This document shows positions 9,925 to 19,443 of a stretch of DNA of 64,000 bases, piece after piece. Source of the stretch: Dolomedes plantarius (taxonomy: Eukaryota > Arthropoda > Arachnida > Araneae > Dolomedidae); assembly GCA_907164885.2 (NCBI GenBank), contig OU015499.1:151659446-151723445 (forward strand), read 5' to 3'. The position numbers and the translations under genes are program-made. Each line of letters opens with the position of its first letter. Position 1 is the first letter of the stretch. A model generated the notes under the pieces. The model made no database searches, was not told the DNA's origin, and saw only the letters and a program-made list of their open reading frames with translations.

Positions 9925-11690
9925 TTATGGGAAAGATGTGTTGGGAGAAATCCCAGTGCCAAGCACTACAGTCGCTCTAGGTCTGCGATTAAATTCTCTA
10001 TTCTCATAATCAGGAAGATTGGCAATTTTTTCATTACGGATGGAGTAAAGACTATTATAAAATTTAATGGCGAGATTAATTATAGCCAGGCGAATGGGTT
10101 CAATATTTAGATCTTTGTGGAAGGAGTAGTTAGTTTTATATCTATTGGATTTAGTGATTAGACGTAAGGTTTTATTTTGTGTGCATTGCAATTTCTGGAC
10201 ATGACTGTTAGCCGCTGACCCCCATACAGGTACTGCATAAATAAGTATAGGTCAAAGTACTGTTTTGAAAAGCAGAAGTTTATTTTCTATACGCATCTCC
10301 TTCTGGTATAGGAGGTGAGCGATATCTTTTCTAGCTTTAAAAAATATGCAGATATTATTAATATTTTTCTTCCAAGTAAGCTTACTATCCATGAAGATAC
10401 CCCAATATATCACACCTCTTTCAAAGTGGATGAGCTGACCATAAACGTTAACTGGCGGTGGGGGAATCCTGTTGTATGAAAAGAAGATAGCTTTTGTTTA
10501 CTGGGATTTAATTTAATACGCCATTTATCAAACCAGCGCTCAAGAATGTTAACGTGACGTTAAAGGAAAATATGCATATATCTGACATTATGGTTTTTAG
10601 CGAGAATGGCTGTGTCATCATCACAGACGGCAAGCTAAATGTTCCGGTTGGTGGGGATATCATTTATAAATAAGTTAATCGTTTTGACACCTCGGCTCCC
10701 CCGCTTTCGGGTATTAGCCCCTGAACACCTGAAAGACCAGCCGCTACGCAGCAATACCTGAATACGCAGACGAAGGTTAATTTCCCAGGTCCGGTGCTTT
10801 CCATTGCTGTGGGGCTCGAGGATGCCGGATATACAGTACAGGTCTGCAATCCACACAAGGCACCACAAGCCCCCTTATAAATAAGTTAAATAAGATCGGT
10901 CCGAGTTTCGTACCTTGAGGAACTCCCGCATTAACAGAGCGTACGGTTGAAGTGGTACCAGAATAGCTTACATCAAAAGTTGTGTCCGAAAGATAGGATT
11001 GTATAAGTTTAAATAGGGCAGCTGGCATATTAAATTTAATGAGTTTATAGATAATGCCACTGTGGCAGACAGTATCAAAAGCTTTAAGAATATCAAAGAA
11101 GACAGCACCAGTCTGCATTTTGTTCTGTAGTCCATCGTGGATGCACTCAGTAACACGAAGCATCTGAAGTGTGGTAGAATGTTTGGGTCTGAAACCGAAT
11201 TGGGCATTGAGAGAATATTATTGCTATCGATAAAATTATGAATACGGCTACAAAAAAATGTGTTCATCCACTTTAGAAAGAGAAGATAAGACACTAATGG
11301 GCCTGTAGTTTTTCGGAAGGGAAGGATCCTTTTCCATGCTTATGAATTGGGAAAATAATGGCCTATTTCCAGGGATGCGGGTAGTATTTAAATTTAAAGG
11401 TTTTATTAATTAAATCAGTTAAATAGTTGACATAATGAAAGGGGAGATTTTAAATGACATTATTGTGGATAACGTCTTGACCAGGGGCTTTTCTATTAGG
11501 GAGGGAGTTAATTCCATTTAAGACTTCACTAATAGTGTTTTTTTCGATCACACTGTTGTGATTACTGGACTGAAAGTTTTGGATGATATCATAGACTTTA
11601 TCAATTGTAGTTGGGCAGAAAACACTAGAGTGGGGATTGAATTGGGTTTCATAATTAGCTGCTAAGGCCTCAATTTTTTCAGTCACTAGT
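9925..11690 (-). pseudogene. LINE-A ORF2 reverse transcriptase, broken
   Basis: Readable blocks on the minus strand: the region before the fingers (11,450-11,686, ISEVLNGINSLPNRKAPGQD), the finger/palm segment (10,900-11,163, MQTGAVFFDILKAFDTV and GVPQGTKLGPILFNLFI), the catalytic box at about 10,610-10,640 and the thumb side to the NREFNRRPRA tail near 9,985. The catalytic box reads AVCDDDTAILA here, while copy B keeps AVYADDTAILA; A has therefore lost the conserved Tyr-Ala. Several frameshifts and stops, plus the SINE-like insertion just before the catalytic box, rule out activity. Confidence 0.85.
10679..10874 (-). mobile_element. 196 bp SINE-like insertion in LINE-A
   Basis: It is flanked by an exact 15 bp duplication TTATAAATAAGTTAA (10,664-10,678 and 10,875-10,889). 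It is GC-rich compared with the LINE and splits the RT between FNLFI and NDIP. Both copies have it (58,615-58,810 in B). I cannot identify a pol III box with confidence; orientation is guessed from the T-rich target end. It may be a SINE or a short processed RNA. Confidence 0.7.
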
Positions 11691-11780
11691 TAAGATACCA
11701 GAACTGGAGTTAAAGGTTGGAACGCCAAGAAACCCGAAAATGTGCCATTGGCGCCGATTCTGAGTAAACTTTGAAAACTG

Positions 11781-12215
11781 TGTGAGGTATACACAAGATT
11801 CGATTCACAAGAATCGAACTTTTGAGTGAATTAAAGAAGCTGCTTTAGATATGCTAATTTCGGCATACGCGCTTAGTATAAATACCACGCAGCGTCATTA
11901 ATGAAGAAGGAGAGGTTGTTAAGGTTGAAAAGGTGTTATCCTGCGCTAGTGCTTAGCGAGCCAGAAGTTTACATGGCAGTACTGCTGGTTTGACTTACTG
12001 TTCGTGAGTATAAAAATATATTGTTCTTGAAAGCTGTGTTTATACATTCCGTACAAGTAGTACGCATGCTTATTGCTGTAAAAGCCAATTATATGTGCAA
12101 CGATTCAATAAACATTGTTTCATGTATAAACTGTGTTTGCTTCAAATTCAAATAGAGTGCCACTTCAAATTATATACACCCAAGTCTGGGTAGAAGTGAG
12201 CATAGAATCTCTATA
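11781..12215 (+). repeat. 5' LTR of the gag-only element
   Basis: It begins TGTGAGGTATACACAAG and ends CTCTATA. A TATAAATA box lies at about 11,878 and an AATAAA at about 12,108. A short inverted motif (GATTCGATTCACAAGAATCG) is near the left end. The sequence directly after the LTR (CTTGCGCCCGAAATT) is where a primer-binding site is expected; it lacks the usual TGG start, so I do not assign a tRNA. Confidence 0.9.
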
Positions 12216-12348
12216 CTTGCGCCCGAAATTATATATACCCTGGTAGTTAGCGTTACATTTGTAACGAACAACATAATTGAAATTAAAAACTGTGTACTGT
12301 GTACTTATATTGATAAAATTGTTGCAAGTACTTATATACTATTTAAAA

Positions 12349-13893
12349 ATGAGTGTTGTAGAACAAAATCCTGCTGGAAATTTTCCTCGGGTAATTATGG
12401 TTCAGCAAATTGCGCCATTCGAAGCCACATTCAATGGCGGCCCCTCAAGCCAATTCCTAAAGAAAATTGAGCATTACTTTCAGCAACAATGCACCCCAGA
12501 GGGGGATAAACTTAAAATTGCTCTAGCCGCTTTAAGAGGTAGTGCATATCAGTGGTACACGTGTATGAAAAGCAGTAATCTGATTTTTGACTATTCGTCA
12601 TTCAAGCAACAGTTTCTTAGCGTTTTTCCAAAGACCTATAATCAAAGTGAAATTGAAGCGGAAATTTATTCGTTAAGGCAACGTGAAGGTCAGTCTGCGT
12701 TAGATTTTGCTACGGAAAAGATTTCCAAGTGTGAGGAATATTTAGAAGGGGTAACGGAAGCGATAATCTTAAAAATAGTTATCCAACGTTTGAAGCCAAG
12801 TGTTCAAGATTTTTTAGATAATCAAACAATTACAAGCAAGGTTACCCTCCTTCAAGCTTTAGCTAAACATGACAATAGGCATTTCTTCGCTACCCCGTAC
12901 CGTCATTCAGGTACGAGAAGTTTTATACAGCCGCGCCAAAATTTTTCGCGAGTTTCAAACCAGCAGCGTAAGCAGTACCGCAGGCAAAATAATAGAAGCG
13001 CACGGCGTTATAATGAAATTAGTGCTCTTAAAGTAAATAATATGGAAGCACCTTACTTGCACTGGCAAGTTGATTCACATGATATGGTTCAACCTGTTGA
13101 AACTGTGTGGTCAAATGTATTATTTTGTCCGAGCAGTAATCATTATTTTGAGAATAGTGAAAGTCAGGGTATTTTTGTGGCTTATAAAGAAAGTGAGTCT
13201 AGCTGGAATGATGCGGTAATTCCAGTACAAATTTCTGAAAATAGTGCCGATACTAATGCTAGTGGTTTAGAAAATAAATCATCTGACACTTCTATTAATG
13301 CTATACCTGATATTATTAATGCTATACCTGATATTTTAGATGATATTCACACATCTGTTAATGAAGGAAATTTAGTAGATGACGAAGTATGCGTTACGGT
13401 AGTTAGTGAATACTTATTAGTTGACGATAATAAAAATTCTTTAAACGATATTAGGAACTCGCTAGGTAATGATGATATTATTTCAAGTTCCCAGCCGAAT
13501 GAGGATTGTGTAGGCCAGGTTGATAATATGGTTTTAAATAAAGTACATGAAAACCATACTGAGAGTCAGGATGAAAAGTTGACACAGAGTTATACTGTAA
13601 GTAGTTTAGCTGATGCTTCGGAAGTTATAGACACAGGTTGCATTAAAACGCACCAGTACGAAAAGCTTAATCTTCCTAAAACTGAAGCAGTGTTAAAGAA
13701 TTTAAATAAAAACGATTCTGATATCGCAAGTTTCAAAGAGACTTTTTCGTCAAAAGAGGATAAAACTAAAGTTAAGGGGGATAAAAAACGTGAAAAAGCG
13801 CCTTCAGGTTCCAGCATTAAAACTGCAAATACTGAAGTAATTAAGGCGGTAAACAAGAAGTTGCATAAGCACCAATACCAAAAACAGAGTTAG
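12349..13893 (+). CDS. Retrotransposon Gag polyprotein
   Basis: The frame is open from 12,277; I prefer the ATG at 12,349 (MSVVEQNPAGNFPR, 514 aa) because the upstream 24 codons resemble random AT-rich sequence. Residues about 15-185 form a retrotransposon capsid-type domain (FEATFNGGPSSQFLKKIEHY, ALRGSAYQWY, LRQREGQSALDFA). An Arg/Gln-rich basic stretch follows (about 200-225). I see no CCHC knuckle and no D-T/S-G protease site. The C-terminal half is acidic and repetitive (INAIPDI occurs twice in tandem), then Lys-rich at the end. The intact 1.5 kb frame in a region full of broken ORFs agrees with the young insertion. It would assemble capsids but would need enzymes from another element to move. 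Confidence 0.85.
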   Translation: MSVVEQNPAGNFPRVIMVQQIAPFEATFNGGPSSQFLKKIEHYFQQQCTPEGDKLKIALAALRGSAYQWYTCMKSSNLIFDYSSFKQQFLSVFPKTYNQSEIEAEIYSLRQREGQSALDFATEKISKCEEYLEGVTEAIILKIVIQRLKPSVQDFLDNQTITSKVTLLQALAKHDNRHFFATPYRHSGTRSFIQPRQNFSRVSNQQRKQYRRQNNRSARRYNEISALKVNNMEAPYLHWQVDSHDMVQPVETVWSNVLFCPSSNHYFENSESQGIFVAYKESESSWNDAVIPVQISENSADTNASGLENKSSDTSINAIPDIINAIPDILDDIHTSVNEGNLVDDEVCVTVVSEYLLVDDNKNSLNDIRNSLGNDDIISSSQPNEDCVGQVDNMVLNKVHENHTESQDEKLTQSYTVSSLADASEVIDTGCIKTHQYEKLNLPKTEAVLKNLNKNDSDIASFKETFSSKEDKTKVKGDKKREKAPSGSSIKTANTEVIKAVNKKLHKHQYQKQS

Positions 13894-13919
13894 TTTGTTG
13901 AAAAACATGACACAAGTAG

Positions 13920-14396
13920 AGAGAGATAAAGCCAGTAACTAAACACGTTGGTGCGGCGTATAAATTTGACAAAACAGAATCTGCATTAAAATCTAATACC
14001 GATACAAGCAAAAGTACGAAAAAAGGTAAAGTGTGCACTACAAAAACTCCATCAAAGGATGAATGCGTCGCTGATAAGGTACACAAGGTTATCAAAAGGA
14101 AGAATGACAATTTTAAAGTTCCTTTGCATAAGTACAGGAAACGGAAGATTTCTGCCGCCCAGCAAGGTTGGCCTCCTCCCAAGAGACTTCCTGTCCATCG
14201 TCAAGCCGGACCAGCGCCTCAGGACCAACGACCTGCTGCACGAAGGATGACCACACGGTCAACGAACCCCTTTACTAGGACTGCGACCATCAAGAGAGGT
14301 TCCACGGATTGGACAGACTGGTGCAAGGAAGTTGCTGCATTCATGAGGAACAAGTCTTGTATCAATTCTCTTATTCTAACTCCCACCCTTTAATAA
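13920..14396 (+). CDS. Small basic ORF downstream of gag
   Basis: A second frame opens after a stop at 13,917-13,919 and runs about 158 codons to a TAA after LILTPTL. It is strongly basic and Lys/Thr-rich, then Pro/Arg-rich (QGWPPPKRLPVHRQAG, RRMTTRSTNPF). No ATG lies near the start; it overlaps no domain I know. It could be a nucleic-acid-binding tail of Gag reached by frameshift, or the degenerate start of a lost pol. The stretch from 14,397 to the 3' LTR has no ORF. Confidence 0.4.
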
Positions 14397-14934
14397 AACC
14401 GAACCAAATTGGTTTGAAGTTCCCCATTGTATATACTGTGTAAACATTTTGAGGGGAAGGGGTGAGCCACTGAAAAAAAATACGGCATACTGTTGTTTTA
14501 TAAATTTTTGAAGGGGACATGTAGTGACTAGAAAAAAAAATACATACTGCATAATATAATAATTAACTAACTAACATACTAACTTCACAAAACATGACAC
14601 ATGTGCATTATAAATTGGGGGAGAGCAGATACAGTCAAGAAATGTCATGCTGTGCAATTGTGTTGACAATTTTAACTAAAATAAGTTTTTTAGGGCGCAG
14701 TTGGCCAGCCCAGTATCCGCAACTCTGCAAATCCACTGTTTGATGGTGTCACCTGGACCCTTTGGGGTTAGTTTTGTAAAATGGTAGTGGCGTTTTTCCT
14801 CCACACAACGTGTGGAAGGTTTTTTTGGCTTTGCCACCCATTATGTAAAAAGTCAGACCAGCACGCGTTTTCAATTAGTTAACTGAAGCCGTTCAGACCT
14901 CAGTTACCTAATTTTTTTTTTCGAGGGAGGCCAG

Positions 14935-15370
14935 TGTAAGGTATACACAAGATTCGATTCACAAGAATCGAACTTTTGAGTGAATTAAAGAAGCTGCTTT
15001 AGATATGCTAATTTCGGCATACGTGCTTAGTATAAATACCACGCAGCGTCATTAATGAAGAAGGAGAGGTTGTTAAGGTTGAAAAGGTGTTATCCTGCGC
15101 TAGTGCTTAGCGGGCCAGAAGTTTACATGGCAGTACTGCTGGTTTGACTTACTGTTCGTGAGTATAAAAATATATTGTTCTTGAAGGCTGTGTTTATACA
15201 TTCCGTACAAGTAGTACGCATGCTTATTGCTGTAAAAGCCAATTATATGTGCAACGAATTCAATAAACATTGTTTCATGTATAAACTGTGTTTGCTTCAA
15301 ATTCAAATAGAGTGCCACTTCAAATTATATACACCCAAGTCTGGGTAGAAGTGAGTATAGAAACTCTATA
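14935..15370 (+). repeat. 3' LTR of the gag-only element
   Basis: Near-identical to the 5' LTR, beginning TGTAAGGTATACACAAG and ending CTCTATA before the target repeat ACTG. It contains the same TATAAATA box and AATAAA signal. Confidence 0.92.
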
Positions 15371-15374
15371 ACTG

Positions 15375-16235
15375 TGACGTCAGATTTTCGAAATTAACAA
15401 TTTTCCTGTTACCGATCGAAGAAGCCTAGAGTTTTCGGGACGATTCCGAGTGCCCTTCAAGCTCTGCCAATTCCCCCTCCCCCCCGGCAGGACTTTTTTA
15501 AACCAGCCCACGGCTTTTTTGAGTCCTAGGCTTCAATGCTCTGACAAATGCATCCCAAAAACGAACACTGGGGTGCATGTTTCAAGTTACTTGAGAAAGG
15601 GATGACATCAGCGAAACCGCCGTACGAGTTTATCGTTTTTTTGGAACATTATTTTCAAAAAGTAGCACTAGGGACGCCCCTAACTCCCGCTGATAGATAA
15701 TTACTCCAAAAGACCTCTTCCCAGAATCCCGAAAATATTGCGTTGGTGCTAATTTCGAATTAATCATAAAGGTGTGACGTCAGATTAGCGAAATTGCCTA
15801 CTTTTCGGTACCGATCAAAGGAACACGGAGATTTTTGGACGATCCCATGTGCTCCTCACATACCGGGTGTGCTAGAGATCTCGCCATATGAAGGTATACC
15901 GCTGAAGACTTCATGAAAGTCCTTCAACACAGGGACGCAGGTTTCATGTGACTTGTGAAAAGGGTGAGGTCATGAAAACCACCGTACATTGACATAAAAC
16001 ACTATAGAGGCACCAGGGAGCAAGAGCTCCTTATCCTCAGTATCAAGGTTAGTACGTGATATAAGATTAACCGTTCTCAAGTTTACAAATAGTGTTGACA
16101 ATGATTGAGGGAGAAAGAAATAATTAATTAGTTGAAAAATCAACTAATTAACTAGAACGAGTACTAGTAACCAATGTGGCATGGCTAACTTAAATGATAA
16201 TGGAAAAATTAAACAAGGGGTGAAACAAGATATTA
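15375..16235. repeat. TGACGTCA-anchored repeat block
   Basis: Two diverged units start with TGTGACGTCAGATT (15,374 and 15,773 regions) followed by C(T/C)GTTACCGATC-like and GGGACGATTCC/GGACGATCCC phrases. The block also shares phrases with 8,048-8,315, and a 22 bp piece (TACGAGTTTATCGTTTTTTTGG) recurs at 22,209. No ORF. A small palindrome (AATTAGTTGA...TCAACTAATT) lies at about 16,125-16,152. The family is unknown to me. Confidence 0.55.
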
Positions 16236-16408
16236 TATAAATAAATAATAATAGTAATAATAATAATAATGAAAAATTCAAAAACTAGAAGACGGGAAAT
16301 TTGGAATATGATAGGGATAAAAAACAAGTTAGTGGAAGTTACACGAAAGGGCGGTAGGTCCGAAGTCCGTAAGGTGCGAGTAGCGAAATCAAAGAGGAAA
16401 GCAAGCAG

Positions 16409-16592
16409 GATTGGTTTGGTTTGGTTTGGAGCGCTACGGTCATATTTTGCTACACGAGGGCTAATTAGACCGGGACCTACAGCTTAAAGCCGATTCCGAA
16501 CGGCTACAAACATCCATGCCAAGAGTGGGACTCGAACCCACAGTTCGGGAATAGGTTATCAATCCCCTTCTCCAGCAAACAGGTGGTCCGAG
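16409..16592 (-). mobile_element. tRNA-derived SINE with pentanucleotide tail
   Basis: The minus strand carries a perfect pol III B box (GGTTCGAGTCC inside GTGGGTTCGAGTCCCAC, about 16,525-16,541) in a tRNA-like TPsiC arm, followed by a tRNA-unrelated body and a tail of CCAAA units at 16,409-16,430. The copy B tail has two more units (60,755-60,783). A clear A box and target duplication are not visible to me, so the 5' end is approximate. Confidence 0.7.
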
Positions 16593-16695
16593 GGGGAATT
16601 GCATGGTGGAAAGAGGAACGATCGAAAATGAAAGATAGGTCAGAAACCAGAAGTAGCCGGGCTATTACAACTTTGAATTTTTATAAGGAAAGGAA

Positions 16696-19443
16696 TTATA
16701 GAACAGGAACAAGACAGGGGTTCATAACCAAAGTAGCCTTCGGGCGCCTAAAGCACTCCCTAGGATCATAATCAGGTAGGTTAGCAAGTTCTTCGTTATT
16801 AATTGAGTATATCTTATTGTAAAAGTTCGTAGCCACATCTTTAATATGATGCCGAATTGGTTCGATAGCCAGATCCCTATGAATAAGAGCGTTAGGTAGG
16901 TACCATGGCGCCTTCCTGATACCACTAAGAGTCTTGTTTTGTATAGTTTGCAGTCTCTGGATATGAGTGTCAGCTGCTGAGCCCCAAACCGGAACAGCAT
17001 ACATCAGAATTGGGCGAAGCACGGTCTTATAAAACAAAAGTTTATTATCAGTACTCATTTGGTTCTGATACAAGAGATGTGCGATATCCCTACGTGCCAT
17101 AAAGAACTTTCTAATAATGTATTCTATATTTTTTCTCCAGGTTAGCCTGCTGTCCAAGTAAACTCCAAGGTATTTCCCCTCTCTTTCAAAGTGTACCAGA
17201 TGACCACATACTGTGTCCAGCGTAGGTGGAATCCTGTTATAGCTAAAAAATATGGCTTTCGTTTTAGCAGGATTTAGTTTAATTCTCCACCGTTCGAACC
17301 AACGTTCAAGAATGTCAACATGCCTTTGGAGTTGCTTGTGCATATATTTAGTATTGCGATGCTTCGCTAAGATTGCCGTGTCGTCCGGAAACATGGCTAG
17401 TGTAGTGTGGGAATAATGTGGGATATCATTAATAAATATATTAAATAAAACAGGTCCTAACTTGGATCCCTGAGAATCTCCAGCATTAATGTTACAAAGT
17501 GGGGAAATTGATTGTGTGTGGTGAACTTTAAAGGTTCTGTTAAGCAGATAAGAGCGAATTAGGTGAATAATAGCAAATGACATCTTAAGTTTAATTAGTT
17601 TATAAATTAGTGAGCTATGCCATACGCGGTCGAACGCTTTTTCTATGTCGAAGAGAATTGCGCCAGTCTGCATCCGATTCTGGAATCCATCATGGATGTA
17701 TTCCGTTACTCGGAGTAGCTGATGCGTAGTGGAATGTTAGGCTCTAAAGCCAAATTGTGCATTAATAATGACATTGTTATTATCCAAGAACTTGTTAATT
17801 CTTTTACACAGTATATGTTCAACCAGCTTGCTAAGAGAGGAGAGTAAACTAATGGGACGATAATTTTTTGGAATGGAGGGATCCTTGCTAGGTTTCCTAA
17901 TCGGTATAATTATCGTAGTTTTCCATGCTATTGGAAAGTACTTAAATTCGAAAATTTTATTGGTGAGCTCATATAAAATGATAACGTAATTTATAGGTAA
18001 GTTTTTTAATAGCAGAATTAGTTATGTTATCAATTCCAGGTGCTTTATTATTAGGAAGCGAGATGACAGCATTTTGAATTTCAGCAGGGGTGGTGAGTTC
18101 AAGAGGTTCGTTATTGATAGAAGACAGCCTATTGTTGTAAAACTGTCTGAGAATGTCGTCAACATTATCAATAGTGTATGGGCAAAAGACATTACGGTGG
18201 GGGGAGAACTGATTTTCGTAGTTATATGCCAAGGTCTCAATTTTGTATGAGTCACTCGTCAGAATGCCAGAAGGGGAGATAAAGGGGGGAGTGGGGTAGC
18301 CGGTTTCTTAATGCGTTTTAGGTAATTCCAAATGCTATTGTCCGAGGGAGCAAGTGACTCAATAAATACAGTCCATTTTTTATTTTTATAATTTTTGATA
18401 TCATTTTTAATTTTAGTATTAAGTCTATGAAAATCACCGCGTACTGACGGATCGCCCGTACGCTGCCAAATTTTCCTAATTTGATTTCTATTTCTAATTT
18501 GCGTTTTAATGTACAGTGGGAGTTTATTATAGTTATTTGGGGGAATGTGAGTCTTAACAGAGCTAAGCGCATTATTGATATTGTCAGTGATGGAAGTAAC
18601 AGCTTTATCTATATCCTCTTTACAGTTAATACTATTGAAAGGAGGGGTTGAGTTAAGAACATTATTAGTATAGTCAATCCAATTTATGAAGTGGGGGGTT
18701 TGTATAGAAGGGAGGGGAGTATTAGTATGTAAATTTAAAATGATTGGAATATGGTCAGAGGAAAGAGCGTCTATTGTGGTAATGTAATAAGGAAAATTAA
18801 TATTATTTAAGAGAGCAAAATCAATGACTGACTGAGAACCAGAGTGGCCGAAATGGGTAGGGGTGGGTGGGAAAGCTATATCTATACTATTATCATTACA
18901 GTATTCATTAATTTCCCTTCCATACCTACAAATGAAATTTCTATTGTACGCGCAATTCCAGCGTGGGTGGTGTGCATTAAAATCCCCAGCCGAAATAACT
19001 TTATCACCTAGGGAGAATAAATTTTGAATATCAAGACTGGCCGAAAAATTATAAGCCGCCATTAGATAGATGCTAGCAATGTAGATAGGATTATTGGGGG
19101 TAGGATAAATTTTGACTATGGTGTTTTCAAGAATATTAAGATTAAGACTGGGGAGATGATCAAATTTAATGTTTCTCTTGATATAGATTGCTGTACCTCC
19201 ATAAGGTAGGGTACTATTATTACTGCTGTAAACACGTGGCGTGTGTACTAAATTATAATTTTGGATTTTAAGGTACCTCGCATGGCGATTTCTAACCTCC
19301 TGTACCAGGACCAAATCAACAGGGTTATCGATGAGGAAATCCCTAAGTTCGTCAATCTTGGTTTGGAGGCCATCAGCTTTCCAACTCAGTATCCTAGCTG
19401 TCTTACGAGAGATTAAAGAGAAGAGGGCGCCCCCCGGAACCAT
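16696..19443 (-). pseudogene. LINE-B ORF2: APE endonuclease and reverse transcriptase, broken
   Basis: The first 394 codons (19,443-18,259) form an APE-type endonuclease: LVLVQEVRNRHARY, ISAGDFNAHHPRWNC and ALSSDHIPIILNL are all present. The strand-opening motif reads SWKADGLQ, where the catalytic asparagine is Lys; copy B retains SWNADGLQ. After a frameshift come the RT approach (17,969-18,232, ISLPNNKAPGIDNIT), palm (16,696-17,673, DIEKAFDRVWHSSLIYKL and GDSQGSKLGPVLFNIFINDI) and thumb. The RT catalytic box is AMFPDDTAILA (normally F/Y-A-D-D) and the PQG motif is DSQG. At least one stop separates the RT segments (near 17,740). This copy is inactive. Confidence 0.9.

Larger units (their letters stand above)
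8316..11750 (-). mobile_element. LINE-A: Jockey-type non-LTR retrotransposon, 5'-truncated
   Basis: On the minus strand it runs from the front of the reverse-transcriptase region (about 11,690) through the RT palm to a long 3' UTR ending in a hexamer tail of ATGTCC units at about 8,316-8,335. The same tail ends the plus-strand LINE-A fragment at 51,639-51,655, which fixes the 3' end. The endonuclease and ORF1 are missing, so it is 5'-truncated. Two later insertions sit inside: a LINE-C piece (8,799-9,623) and a 196 bp SINE-like piece (10,679-10,874). The upper limit near 11,750 is approximate. Confidence 0.82.
11781..15370 (+). mobile_element. Gag-only LTR retrotransposon (Ty3/gypsy-like), copy A only
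   Basis: Two LTRs, 11,781-12,215 and 14,935-15,370, bracket 2.7 kb. A 4 bp duplication ACTG flanks it (11,777-11,780 and 15,371-15,374), and copy B shows the undisrupted site with a single ACTG at 59,717-59,720. I count about seven differences between the LTRs, so the insertion is fairly young and later than the duplication. The interior has one long gag ORF and a short basic ORF; I find no protease, RT, RNase H or integrase motif. A purine-rich tract (CGAGGGAGG) precedes the 3' LTR. Confidence 0.93.

Noticed and set aside
11777..11785. A 5 bp rather than 4 bp target duplication for the gag-only LTR element
   Set aside because: AACTG would also fit, but both LTRs end CTCTATA, so the extra A belongs to the LTR; ACTG is the consistent reading with the empty site in copy B.
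16501..16592. Possible functional tRNA gene on the minus strand
   Set aside because: Only the B-box arm is clear; no complete cloverleaf or A box, and the body and CCAAA tail identify it as SINE-derived.
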